Position numbers and translations under genes: made by a program. From Loktanella sp. SALINAS62 (GTDB taxonomy: Bacteria; Pseudomonadota; Alphaproteobacteria; Rhodobacterales; Rhodobacteraceae), in the NCBI RefSeq assembly GCF_018263905.1, contig NZ_JAAFZU010000023.1:108755-172754 (forward strand): a stretch of DNA of 64,000 nt, in the 5' to 3' direction. Of this stretch, positions 48,688-57,669 are shown in pieces. Numbering within the stretch: the first letter of the stretch is position 1; every line of letters begins with the position of its first letter. The notes under the pieces were generated by a model that was not told the origin of the DNA, made no database searches, and saw only the letters and a program-made list of their open reading frames with translations.

Positions 48688-49980
48688 TTAGAACGTGAAG
48701 GACACACCGACAGTCACACCGTCGTTGACTTCGTAGGCGTTACCCACTTCGTCCAGCGCGCTGTCATAGTCGTCGCCAACCGCACCGTAGGATGCGACCA
48801 GAGCTGCACCGCTGCCCAGGTCATAGGCTGCTGCGATGTATGCTTCGTAATCGTCTGCGTCGTCGTTACCTTCGACGTAGCCAGCGAACATCTGCAGGCC
48901 GTTGCCAAGGTCATAGGAACCTTCGACGCCGATTTCTTCGTCGAAGCCGCCGTGGTAGTAGGCTGCAGCAGCGATCGGGCCGTTAGCATATGCAACGCCG
49001 ACACCGTAGTTGTCGTCGGTGGCGGATTCAGCCGAGTAGAACACCGTAGCGGTGACCGGGCCGAAGGGGTAGTCAACCTGAACGCCCAGCGAGTTTTCTT
49101 CGGACGTCATGTTGCGGGCATATGCCAGCTTGATGTCAGCGCCAGCATAGGACGTGCCAGCATACAGACCCAGCAGTTCGTCGACGGTACCGTCGTTCTG
49201 ACCGCCTTCACCAGCGGAGATGATTCCATCGTTGTCGTCATCTGCGCCTTCGTTGAAGTCGACCAGACCGCGGTCGATTTCTTCCTGGTAGGCCATGCCG
49301 ACAATGAACCCACCAAGGGTTGCTTCCGCACCCAGCGACAGACCGTCAAGGCTGTCCAGCTCGACATCGGTGTCGACCAGATCGTTTTCGCCGTCAACCA
49401 GCAGGAACGACACGGACGATTTGAAGATCGCGTTTTCGAAATCGCCGCGGATCACACCGTCGACGAAATCGCCGTCTTCTGCGCCATCATCGACATCGTC
49501 GACTTCCAGAAAGCCGTCCTGTTCCATGTTCGTGGTGCCGGACCAACGCGATGCAGCGGCGGTTTCGGTGTCACCAACGTACAGGCCTGCGCCCTGACCT
49601 TCGACGAAGATCACGAAGTCGGAAGCGTTCACAGCGATATCGTCGAACATGCCGCCACCGGTCAGCTCGGACGACTCAGCGTCGCCAAAGCCCAGATCGA
49701 CATCCAGCGTGATACCGGCTGTCAGGCCCATGTTCATGCCAGCGGAAGAAGTGATCGAAAGGCCGCCGTCGAAGTAGAAGCCGTTTTCGACTTCTTCATT
49801 GTAGCCGAACTCGCCGTCAGCACCGACAACAACGCCGGAAGCCGTGGGCGGGTCCATCATGACGGTGTCGCTGGGCATGATGTCGCCATCAGCCATTGGT
49901 GCGCCCGTCGTGTGTGCCTCAGCGAAGGCAGCGCCAGCAAAGGCAACCAGCGCGGTCGATGTAAGAAGGATGCTTTTCAT
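48688..49980 (-). CDS. Outer membrane porin
   Basis: 430-residue porin with a signal peptide (cleavage after AFA, about residue 20) and a terminal GVTVGVSFTF, the aromatic-ended beta strand used for outer-membrane assembly. It is extremely acidic, fitting a marine or saline habitat. One loop holds DDDNDGIISAGE at 247-258, which fits a complete EF-hand calcium loop. Gene and leader suggest high expression: strong codon bias and a strong terminator. Solute specificity unknown. Confidence 0.9.
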   Translation of the reverse strand: MKSILLTSTALVAFAGAAFAEAHTTGAPMADGDIMPSDTVMMDPPTASGVVVGADGEFGYNEEVENGFYFDGGLSITSSAGMNMGLTAGITLDVDLGFGDAESSELTGGGMFDDIAVNASDFVIFVEGQGAGLYVGDTETAAASRWSGTTNMEQDGFLEVDDVDDGAEDGDFVDGVIRGDFENAIFKSSVSFLLVDGENDLVDTDVELDSLDGLSLGAEATLGGFIVGMAYQEEIDRGLVDFNEGADDDNDGIISAGEGGQNDGTVDELLGLYAGTSYAGADIKLAYARNMTSEENSLGVQVDYPFGPVTATVFYSAESATDDNYGVGVAYANGPIAAAAYYHGGFDEEIGVEGSYDLGNGLQMFAGYVEGNDDADDYEAYIAAAYDLGSGAALVASYGAVGDDYDSALDEVGNAYEVNDGVTVGVSFTF

Positions 49981-50211
49981 GGATAATTCCCTCGTGTTTG
50001 CATTCCCGAATATGCCAGTTGTCCGGCATTGAGTGCGTATTTGCTCTTGTTACGGCTTCCACTCAAGGAAATTGCCCCCGCGAGGCAGGGGTGAAGAGCA
50101 AATGATGCACGAGAGACACACAATAGCGACATCGCCCCACCATGACACCGCCGCGCATTTGACCTATTTCAGTCCTGAAGACAGACCGTCCGAAAAACCA
50201 AAGGAATCCAG

Positions 50212-50868
50212 ATGTCACTTTCTGTTATCAAGGATCGCATCGCAAAAGCTGCGATCAAAGCAGGCAGGCAGCCAGATGACATCAAACTGATCGCGGTATC
50301 AAAGGTGCAGCCCCCGGACCGTGTCGTCCACGTGCTGGAACAAGGCCATCGGTGTTTCGGTGAAAACAAGGTGCAGGAAGCCGACGGGAAATGGCCGGAA
50401 TTCGGCAAGTCCTACAGCGATCTGGACCTGCACCTGATCGGTCCACTGCAAAGCAACAAGGCGCGCGCGGCAATGGGTCTGTTCGATGCCATCCACACAC
50501 TGGATCGACCGAAGCTTGCCACCGCTATCGCACGTCTGGCGCAGGAAACAGGGATCTGCCCCGACCTGTTCATCCAAGTGAATACAGGGGAAGAAGATCA
50601 GAAATCCGGTGTGTTACCAGCCGACGCCGATGCTTTCATCGCCACCGCGCGCAATCTTGACCTTCCGGTCAAAGGCCTGATGTGCATCCCACCCGTCGAC
50701 GAAGAACCGTCGCTTCATTTCGCGCTGCTGGCAAAGATTGCGGCCCGCAATGGATTGCCCGGCCTGTCGATGGGCATGAGCGACGATTTCGAACGCGCCA
50801 TCGCGTTGGGCGCGACCCATGTGCGCGTTGGCTCTGCGATCTTTGGCGCCCGCGTGCCACCGGCATGA
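50212..50868 (+). CDS. YggS-type pyridoxal phosphate homeostasis protein
   Basis: 218-residue PLP-binding protein: LIAVSKVQ carries the PLP lysine (about residue 31), FGENKVQEA and the C-terminal SMGMSDDFERAIALGATHVRVGSAIFG are diagnostic. The family keeps PLP pools and amino/keto acid balance; it has no known catalysis. Its stop overlaps the pseudouridine synthase ATG by four bases. Confidence 0.95.
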   Translation: MSLSVIKDRIAKAAIKAGRQPDDIKLIAVSKVQPPDRVVHVLEQGHRCFGENKVQEADGKWPEFGKSYSDLDLHLIGPLQSNKARAAMGLFDAIHTLDRPKLATAIARLAQETGICPDLFIQVNTGEEDQKSGVLPADADAFIATARNLDLPVKGLMCIPPVDEEPSLHFALLAKIAARNGLPGLSMGMSDDFERAIALGATHVRVGSAIFGARVPPA

Positions 50869-51512
50869 CCGATACCTACGCCCCCCCGCAAGACCCGCTT
50901 GTTGTCCTGCACCACGATCATCAGGTTGTTCTGGTGGACAAGCCCGCAGGTCTATTGTCCGTCCCAGGCAAAGGCGAACACCTGTCGGACTGCCTGATCC
51001 GCAGGGTTCAGAATGTTTTTCCGACGGCTTTGCTTGTGCATCGGTTGGACCGCGACACATCCGGCGTCATGATCTTTGCCCTGACGCCCCACGCCCAGCG
51101 CCATCTGGGGTTACAGTTCGAAAAACGTCAGACCCGCAAAACCTATGTCGCGCGGGTATCGGGGCAGGTTCAGGACGCCAAAGGCACGGTCGATCTGCCG
51201 CTTTGCGTGGATTGGCCAAATCGTCCCCGCCAGATGGTCGACCACGAAAACGGCCGCGCTGCGGTGACCGACTGGCGCAGGCTGAAACGCGGTGAAACCG
51301 AAACGCGGATGCGATTGATGCCGAAAACAGGCCGTTCGCATCAGCTACGCGTGCATATGCTGGCCATCGGACACCCGATTCTGGGCGATCCTTTTTATGC
51401 CACGGGGGCCGCGCTGGATCACCCCCGGATGATGCTGCACAGCGAGTCGCTGATGTTCCGTCACCCCGATGGCGGTCTGCCGACAAAGATTGCCGCCAAA
51501 CCACCGTTCTAG
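50865..51512 (+). CDS. RluA-type pseudouridine synthase
   Basis: 215-residue single-domain synthase of the RluA family, converting uridine to pseudouridine in rRNA or tRNA. Catalytic Asp is in HRLDRDTSG; other family marks are LLVHRLD, MPKTGRSHQLRVHM and LGDPFYA. Without an S4 domain, it resembles RluA rather than RluC/RluD. I use the ATG at 50865 (ATGA overlap with yggS), not the open frame back to 50682. Confidence 0.9.
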   Translation: MTDTYAPPQDPLVVLHHDHQVVLVDKPAGLLSVPGKGEHLSDCLIRRVQNVFPTALLVHRLDRDTSGVMIFALTPHAQRHLGLQFEKRQTRKTYVARVSGQVQDAKGTVDLPLCVDWPNRPRQMVDHENGRAAVTDWRRLKRGETETRMRLMPKTGRSHQLRVHMLAIGHPILGDPFYATGAALDHPRMMLHSESLMFRHPDGGLPTKIAAKPPF

Positions 51513-51574
51513 GCGCCCCGGTTTCACACGCACACCGATACGCGTCAGGATTTTCGCAAAAATTTCCTTCTGCG

Positions 51575-53014
51575 TCAGTCGTTTGACCAGCCGCTGATCG
51601 CCTTGACCTCTAGGAACTCCTCGATTCCCCAGACGCCGCCTTCACGGGCCCGACCCGACATCTTCATGCCCCCGAACGGGCTGCCGGCCGCGCGTGACGT
51701 GCCGTTCATTTCCACCATGCCGGATTTCAGCGCCAGCGCCATCCGATTACGCCGCGCGCCGTCTTCTGTCTGGACATAGTTGGTCAGACCATAGGCCGTG
51801 TCGTTCGCGATCCGTACCGCGTCAGCCTCATCCTTGAACGGAATGATCGACAGCACGGGACCAAAGATTTCCTGCTGCGCGATGTCCATATCGTTGCTGA
51901 CATCGGCAAAGACTGTGGGGCGCACGTAATACCCACGGTTCACACCTTCGGGCAGACCGGGACCGCCTGCGACCAGCCGCGCGCCTTCTGCAATGCCACG
52001 CTCGATCATCGCCTGAATTTTGTCCCACTGCGATTTATTCACGACCGGGCCGATATGCCGCCCGTCCTGCGTCGTCGGCCCCACAGTGATTCCCTGCGCG
52101 ATCTCTGCCGCCTCTGCGACGGTCTGATCATAGATCGATTCTTCGACAAGCATCCGGGTCGGCGCGTTGCAGGACTGACCGGAATTCTGCATGCAATGCA
52201 GCACCCCCTGTTTCACAGCTTTCGGTCCGGCATCGGCAAAGATCACATTTGCGCCCTTGCCACCCAGTTCCAGCGTCACCCGTTTCAACGTGTCTGCCGC
52301 CGCTTTTGAAATGGCGATCCCGGCGCGGGTCGATCCGGTAAAGCTGATCATGGACACATCGGGATGGGTCGACAATTGAGTGCCGACCCCGGCACCATCA
52401 CCGTTCACAAGATTGAACACACCAGCAGGCAACCCCGCGTCATGGACGAATTCCGCGAACAGAATCGACGACAATGGCGCTTCCTCACTCGGTTTCAGCA
52501 CGACGGTGCAGCCGGCCAGCAATGCGGGAATAACCTTGAGCGTGACCTGATTCATTGGCCAGTTCCACGGCGTGATCAGACCCACAACACCGATGGGTTC
52601 CATTGCGATCCGATCATTCGGTGCATGGTCGCCCAACGGTTTGATCCAGTCGATCTGGTCTACAGCATCCAGAAAGTTTGACAGATGCCACGCCAAGCTT
52701 GGTGCCTGACTTTCGCGGGCCAGTTTGATCGGCGCCCCCATTTCGGCACGGATCGCTTCTGCCATCTCGTCTTTGCGTTTGCGATATTGCTCCAGAATGG
52801 CCGCACAATAAGCGGCGCGCTTTTCAGGCGACAGCGCGGCCCACGCCGGAAAGGCAGCCGTTGCCGCAAAAACAGCCGCATCCGTATCGCGTTGACCACC
52901 CAACGAGATGACGGCGCATGGTTCTTCGGTCGCAGGATCGATTACTTCCAGGTCGCGGGGTTCGGCAGGGCCCATCCAGCGGCCATCGATGTAGAATTCA
53001 CGCTTGTCCAGCAT
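51575..53014 (-). CDS. NAD(P)-dependent aldehyde dehydrogenase
   Basis: Aldehyde dehydrogenase of 479 residues. Visible motifs: PWNWPMNQVTLKVIPAL, the general-base Glu in LELGGKGANVIF, the catalytic Cys in NSGQSCNAPTR and EIFGPVLSI near the C-terminus. ATG 53014 has AGGAG six bases upstream. Substrate unknown; it stands alone between rluA-type and peroxiredoxin genes. Confidence 0.93.
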   Translation of the reverse strand: MLDKREFYIDGRWMGPAEPRDLEVIDPATEEPCAVISLGGQRDTDAAVFAATAAFPAWAALSPEKRAAYCAAILEQYRKRKDEMAEAIRAEMGAPIKLARESQAPSLAWHLSNFLDAVDQIDWIKPLGDHAPNDRIAMEPIGVVGLITPWNWPMNQVTLKVIPALLAGCTVVLKPSEEAPLSSILFAEFVHDAGLPAGVFNLVNGDGAGVGTQLSTHPDVSMISFTGSTRAGIAISKAAADTLKRVTLELGGKGANVIFADAGPKAVKQGVLHCMQNSGQSCNAPTRMLVEESIYDQTVAEAAEIAQGITVGPTTQDGRHIGPVVNKSQWDKIQAMIERGIAEGARLVAGGPGLPEGVNRGYYVRPTVFADVSNDMDIAQQEIFGPVLSIIPFKDEADAVRIANDTAYGLTNYVQTEDGARRNRMALALKSGMVEMNGTSRAAGSPFGGMKMSGRAREGGVWGIEEFLEVKAISGWSND

Positions 53015-53137
53015 GGTAAGCTCCTCTTGGGGTTTGCCTGACACTGGCACCGCCAATCATAGCCCGCAAGCGTTGGAAACCGCCGCACAGATGTCTATGT
53101 GATGGGACAAGACGTTCCACACACAAGGAGTCATAAG

Positions 53138-53794
53138 ATGTCACTGCGTATCAACGACACAATCCCGGACCTGACGGTCGAAACCGATCAAGGCACGATG
53201 ACGCTGCACGAATTCGTGGGCGACGATTGGGCTGTGCTGTTTTCCCACCCCAAGGATTTCACGCCGGTCTGCACCACGGAATTTGGCGCTGTCGCGCAGC
53301 TTGCCGACGAATGGAAAAAACGCGGCACCAAGGTGCTGGGCATCAGCGTCGACGGTGTCGAAGACCACAAGAAATGGAAGCGCGATATCGAAACCGCAAG
53401 CGGCGCGAATCCCGGCTTCCCCATCGTTGCGGATGAGGATATGGCCCTGTCCAAAGCGTTCGACATGCTGCCCGCAGAGGCCTATCTGCCCGATGGCCGC
53501 ACCCCCAATGATACCGCGACCGTGCGCGCCGTGTTCATCGTCGGTCCCGACAAGAAGCTGAAGCTGTCGATGACCTACCCGATGAACGTGGGCCGCAACT
53601 TTGCCGAAGTGCTGCGCGCGCTGGACGGATTGCAGACCGCAGCAGGACATGGTGTTGCCACACCGGCCAACTGGAACGTCGGTGACGATGTGATCATTCC
53701 GGCAACCGTGTCCGACGAAGACGCAAAAGCAAAATTCGGCGACTTCACCACAGTGCTGCCCTACCTGCGGAAAACTTCGCTCAAGGGCGATTAA
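53138..53794 (+). CDS. 1-Cys peroxiredoxin (Prx6 type)
   Basis: Thiol peroxidase of 218 residues with peroxidatic Cys45 in PKDFTPVCTTEFG and the long C-terminal domain (YPMNVGRNFAEVLRALDGLQ, NWNVGDDVIIP) of the Prx6 subgroup. Reduces hydroperoxides in the cytoplasm. AAGGAG lies seven bases before the ATG. The capsule-type gene begins two bases after its stop, on the same strand. Confidence 0.93.
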   Translation: MSLRINDTIPDLTVETDQGTMTLHEFVGDDWAVLFSHPKDFTPVCTTEFGAVAQLADEWKKRGTKVLGISVDGVEDHKKWKRDIETASGANPGFPIVADEDMALSKAFDMLPAEAYLPDGRTPNDTATVRAVFIVGPDKKLKLSMTYPMNVGRNFAEVLRALDGLQTAAGHGVATPANWNVGDDVIIPATVSDEDAKAKFGDFTTVLPYLRKTSLKGD

Positions 53795-53796
53795 GC

Positions 53797-54954
53797 GTGA
53801 CGCGACACTGGCTGAAACTGGATACCGGTGTCGTGAAACACTTCGACAGGGCCCTTGGGGCCCTGTCGGACAGCGTAAATACCTCGCCCTTGGAATCCTT
53901 GCGCGAAATTGCTTCACGGCAAGGTTGGTCCGGTGTGCTATCGTCGGTTGGGTTGGCGCTGCGCAATCCCGCACATGCTCATGTTGCTGGCAACTTGGAT
54001 CGCAAACGGATCAGGCTGCCCCGCATTTTCGGCAATGCTGTCATAGGTGGCCTTTATGGCTGGCTGAAAGCCGTCGAAGCACGCTTGCTCGAACAGCGTC
54101 TGACCCTGCGCCTGACAGACGATGCGGATCGGGCTGCGCTGATCTACAATGGATCACTCTATCCCGAATCGGTGCTTGCGCATGTCGCACAACGGCTGGA
54201 CCGTGATTGCCTGTTCATCGAAGCCGGTTTCTTTCCCGGCACACTTCAGATCGACCCGCTGGGCCTGAATGCTGCAAACACGGTGCCGCGCGATCCATGC
54301 TTCTATCTGGACACAGCGGAAGATTTTGCCGCCGAAGGGTTGCCCGACGTCCTGCACCGTCGCCCAACAAAGACAAAGGGTGCCGATCCCGTTCCCCTGC
54401 CGCAACACTATGTTTTTGTAGCATTTCAGGTGCCGTCAGACATGCAGATTACCCTGCATTCGCCGTGGATCAGGGATATGCATCAGTTCCATGCCGAAAT
54501 CCGCGCCGCAGCAGATCGCCACCCTGATCTGACGTTCGTTATCAAGGAACATCCTAGTTTTCCGCTGTCGGTCCAGCCGGACGTGGACCCGCATCCGCGC
54601 GTAATCTTTGCCAATGCCAATGTGACGCGCGACCTGATCGAAGGCGCGCAGGCCGTCATCACATTGAATTCGACCGTTGGGCTGGAATCACTGCTGCTGG
54701 ATCGCAGCGTCATCATTCTGGCGGATGCCTGTTATGATATTGATGGGCTGGTGCTGCGTGCACGTGACCGCGCCGGATTAGATGCCGCGCTGAATCAACT
54801 CAATCACTGGTCACCGGACAAGCGCCTGAGAAAACAATTGCTGGGATGGCTTTGGAACAGGTATCTGGTGAAAGCGCGCTATGACGATCTGCCGTCCGAT
54901 CTGGCCGAAAAGCTGGACCAGCAGCTAACGCTGCGCACGCTTCAGAACAGATAG
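53797..54954 (+). CDS. Capsule polysaccharide synthesis-type protein (KpsS-like)
   Basis: 385-residue protein resembling the Capsule_synth (KpsC/KpsS) family: HYVFVAFQVPSDMQITLHSPW, LTFVIKEHPSFP and AVITLNSTVGLESLLLD correspond to the conserved core; KpsC/KpsS enzymes add the Kdo linker to phospholipid anchors of capsules. The GTG start lies two bases after the peroxiredoxin stop with AAGGGC upstream, so the two are probably co-transcribed, an unexpected pairing. An 11-bp perfect hairpin lies at codons 16-24. No capsule export genes are near. Confidence 0.78.
   Translation: MTRHWLKLDTGVVKHFDRALGALSDSVNTSPLESLREIASRQGWSGVLSSVGLALRNPAHAHVAGNLDRKRIRLPRIFGNAVIGGLYGWLKAVEARLLEQRLTLRLTDDADRAALIYNGSLYPESVLAHVAQRLDRDCLFIEAGFFPGTLQIDPLGLNAANTVPRDPCFYLDTAEDFAAEGLPDVLHRRPTKTKGADPVPLPQHYVFVAFQVPSDMQITLHSPWIRDMHQFHAEIRAAADRHPDLTFVIKEHPSFPLSVQPDVDPHPRVIFANANVTRDLIEGAQAVITLNSTVGLESLLLDRSVIILADACYDIDGLVLRARDRAGLDAALNQLNHWSPDKRLRKQLLGWLWNRYLVKARYDDLPSDLAEKLDQQLTLRTLQNR
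53844..53868. repeat. Perfect 11-bp hairpin inside the start of the KpsS-like gene
   Basis: CGACAGGGCCC and GGGCCCTGTCG pair perfectly around TTG. It lies 50 bases after the peroxiredoxin stop and inside the next reading frame. No T-run follows, so it is not a classical terminator; it may slow or block transcription or translation. Confidence 0.75.
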
Positions 54955-55505
54955 ACCCGCGTGCCGACTGGCACCAAATCATACAATTCCGCCACGTGAT
55001 CGTTGCGAAGCCGCACGCAGCCCGACGAAAATGCCTTGCCAATGCTATCGGGCATGGGGGTGCCGTGGATGCGGTAGAATGTGTCGCCATCACGGTTGTG
55101 CAGATACAGCGCACGGGCGCCCAGCGCGTTCTGCGGATGACCACCCGGCAGACCCGCGGCAAAGGGGCCATAGACCTGCGGTTCCTTGCGGATCATGCCC
55201 GGTGTCGGTCGCCAACTGGGCCAGACCGCCTTGCGTTCGATTGTCAGAACGCCGGTATAGTTGCGGCCTTCAGCCCCGACAGCGATTCCATAACGACGGG
55301 CCCGACCGTTACCCAAGGTCCAGAACAGGTAAAACTGGTCTTTGACGACATGGATTTCACCCGCCGGCAGATCGGGATTCACGTCCACGGTCTGCGGCAT
55401 GAATTTGCGCGGCAGCTTTGGATAAGACACGACCGTGTTCGCAAGCGCTGGTGCCGCCAAAGGCAGCAACGCGGTGGCGGCAATGAAGCGGCGGCGGGTC
55501 AGCAT
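54942..55505 (-). CDS. L,D-transpeptidase (YkuD domain)
   Basis: 187-residue exported protein; the N-terminus MLTRRRFIAATALLPLAAPALA is a signal peptide, possibly Tat-like. The YkuD active site is present: HGTPMPDSIG followed by SSGCVRL with the catalytic Cys. It would form 3-3 crosslinks in peptidoglycan or attach proteins to it. It overlaps the end of the convergent KpsS-like gene by 13 bases. Confidence 0.93.
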   Translation of the reverse strand: MLTRRRFIAATALLPLAAPALANTVVSYPKLPRKFMPQTVDVNPDLPAGEIHVVKDQFYLFWTLGNGRARRYGIAVGAEGRNYTGVLTIERKAVWPSWRPTPGMIRKEPQVYGPFAAGLPGGHPQNALGARALYLHNRDGDTFYRIHGTPMPDSIGKAFSSGCVRLRNDHVAELYDLVPVGTRVYLF

Positions 55506-55631
55506 AGCAAGATACCTGTGATCAAATTCCGATTCTTGGACAATGCCGACCTGACCGCAAAACTGTGGCTAATTCGTGTCCAATCGCGATCAAGCTGCTG
55601 TGATATCCAGACCCAGCGCGCCGACCCAAAG

Positions 55632-56468
55632 CTACGGTTTTGGGCTGCGCGCCTTGATCATCTCGACACCGGACTCTCCCAGTGGGACCACAGCGAACGG
55701 CCCCCCGTGGCACATGTCTTCTGGATTCTGGGGGTCCATCGGATCGGCTTTTGGCAGTATGGCACCTGCATAGTCTTCGCCGTTGTCTTGCGGTCGGTAG
55801 CCAAGGAAAGACGCGCGCGCATTGCTGACCGGGGCGCGGTCGTTGTTCGACACACCCCAGACGATCGTGAACCCTGTGGTGGGCGACGTGATTGCAGATC
55901 GCACCATGCGTGTCAGATCGTCATAGGACAGCCACGATCCGACCGCACGGGCATTTGCCGGTTCAGGCTGGCATGAATAGATCCGCATACAGACCGATTC
56001 CACGCCGCGTTTGTCCCAATACAGGCTGGCAAGGTCTTCTGCGAAGCATTTGGACAGGCCGTAATAGGTATCGGGCCGGTGACGTTCCAAACCGTCCAGA
56101 CAATCGGACTTTGCGTGCATTCCGACTGCATGGATCGAAGATGCATAGACGACGCGCCGCACCCCCTGACGGTAAGCCGCTTCCCAGATGGTATAGGCGC
56201 CTACGATGTTGGAATGCAGGATCTGATCCCAAGGAGCTTCGTCACCGATCGCGCCGAAATGCACGACCATGTCCGCACCCTGCAACAACGGTTCGACCTG
56301 ATCCAGCTGGCCCAGATCGGCCTTTGTATAGGTTTCGTTCGGCAAAATGCCGGTCAGGGTGTCGGCGATATCTGTGGTGACAAGCGTTTCGCACATCTCT
56401 GCCAGCGGCTTGCGCAGCACGCTGCCCAGATTTCCGGCGGCCCCGGTCAGGACGATTTTTTTCAACAT
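55632..56468 (-). CDS. NAD-dependent uronate dehydrogenase-like epimerase family protein
   Basis: 278-residue extended SDR: Rossmann motif TGAAGNLG at the N-terminus, YASSIH, and YGLSKCFAEDLA with YxxxK. Overall pattern, including RIYSCQPEPANARAVGSWLSYDD, fits uronate dehydrogenase (Udh), which oxidises galacturonate or glucuronate to the lactone. ATG 56468 follows the FAD oxidoreductase stop by ten bases. Third gene of the pncA operon. Confidence 0.8.
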   Translation of the reverse strand: MLKKIVLTGAAGNLGSVLRKPLAEMCETLVTTDIADTLTGILPNETYTKADLGQLDQVEPLLQGADMVVHFGAIGDEAPWDQILHSNIVGAYTIWEAAYRQGVRRVVYASSIHAVGMHAKSDCLDGLERHRPDTYYGLSKCFAEDLASLYWDKRGVESVCMRIYSCQPEPANARAVGSWLSYDDLTRMVRSAITSPTTGFTIVWGVSNNDRAPVSNARASFLGYRPQDNGEDYAGAILPKADPMDPQNPEDMCHGGPFAVVPLGESGVEMIKARSPKP

Positions 56469-56478
56469 GGTCTGTTCC

Positions 56479-57669
56479 TTAGATGATCGCTTTTTCGACG
56501 ATTGGTGCATTGGCCGTGATCCGGTCATAGCTCAACGGTGACAGGTCCAGCGTCCGGTATGCGCCGTGCACGATCCGTTCCGCCAGCCCGCGCCCGATGG
56601 CGGGGGATTGTTGCAGCCCGTGACCAGAAAACCCGTTGGCCAAGACAAAATTGGCAACCTGCGGATGCGGCCCCAGCACCGCATTTTGATCAAGCAGGTT
56701 GTAGTCGTAGTGACCAACCCAGCTGTTGACCACCTTGACCTTTTCAAACGCAGGCACGCGATTTGCGATGGCGGGCCATACCTTGTTTTCCCACAGGCTG
56801 TGATCGAACCCGAAATCATCATGGTCGACGGCAGGGTCGTCGTCCGGTGGGCACCCTGCAAGGTAATATGCGCCGTCCTGCCGCACGTGCACACCTGACG
56901 GGTCGATGGTCAGCGGCAGGTCGCGGTCCAGCGGTGTCTCTGCCTTGAACACGAAAGAGTATCGTTTTCGCGGTTCCACCGGCAGGGCTATCCCGGCCAT
57001 CTGCGCAATCTGCGCGCCGCGCGTGCCCGCGCAATTTACGCACCAGTCGCAGCCCACCTTGCCACCATCCATCAGGTGCACGGCCGTGATCCTGTCACCT
57101 GTGCGATCCAGTCCCACAACGGTATCGGTGACATAGGTAACGCCCTTTTGCCGCGCACCGCGTTTCCACCAGTCGAACAGGGTGCCGCCGTCGAAATAGC
57201 CCTCGTCCACGGTGTTGTGGTTGCCGGCAATGATGTCGTCCAGTTGGTAAAATGGATAGGCTTGCGCAATGTCATCCGGCATCATGTGGCGGGTCGCAGC
57301 CCCAAATGACACCTGCATCTGTTGCGCCTGCAATAACGCATCGGCAAAGGCCGGCGTATCCGCAAGATACATGTAACCAAAGCTGTGCAACGCCAGATGC
57401 GGAACGTCGTCGCCCAATCCCATCTGCGCGCGAAAATCCTTGATGTAGGCCGCACCGAACTGGCTGATGCGCACATTCAACGGGTCAGAAAACTGCTGAC
57501 GGATGCACGAATTTGTCAACGATGTTCCGGCCCGCGCATAGGTCGGGTCACGTTCCACCACCAGCACGCGCCCGTCAAAGTCTGGATCAGTCGCCAGAAA
57601 CCAGGCAATGGCGAACCCATAAATCGCGCCACCGACGATCACCACGTCGTAATGCGCAGCGCGTGTCAT
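56479..57669 (-). CDS. FAD-dependent oxidoreductase (DAO family)
   Basis: 396-residue flavoprotein with VVIVGGAIYGFAIAWFLA at the N-terminus and GFSGHGLQQSPAIGRGLAE at the C-terminus, both FAD-binding in the DAO (sarcosine/amino acid oxidase, FOXRED1-like) family. Likely oxidises an amine or amino acid. Its ATG overlaps the pncA stop as ATGA. Substrate unknown; the Udh-like gene follows. Confidence 0.88.
   Translation of the reverse strand: MTRAAHYDVVIVGGAIYGFAIAWFLATDPDFDGRVLVVERDPTYARAGTSLTNSCIRQQFSDPLNVRISQFGAAYIKDFRAQMGLGDDVPHLALHSFGYMYLADTPAFADALLQAQQMQVSFGAATRHMMPDDIAQAYPFYQLDDIIAGNHNTVDEGYFDGGTLFDWWKRGARQKGVTYVTDTVVGLDRTGDRITAVHLMDGGKVGCDWCVNCAGTRGAQIAQMAGIALPVEPRKRYSFVFKAETPLDRDLPLTIDPSGVHVRQDGAYYLAGCPPDDDPAVDHDDFGFDHSLWENKVWPAIANRVPAFEKVKVVNSWVGHYDYNLLDQNAVLGPHPQVANFVLANGFSGHGLQQSPAIGRGLAERIVHGAYRTLDLSPLSYDRITANAPIVEKAII

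Noticed and set aside
48607-49986. 459-codon plus-strand open frame over the porin
   Set aside because: Antisense shadow caused by strong codon bias of the porin; long Val/Asp-rich translation with no family.
51513-51574. A/T-rich stretch with TTTTCGCAAAAATTT between rluA-type and aldehyde dehydrogenase genes
   Set aside because: Pairs only over a few A/T bases; not convincing as a bidirectional terminator.
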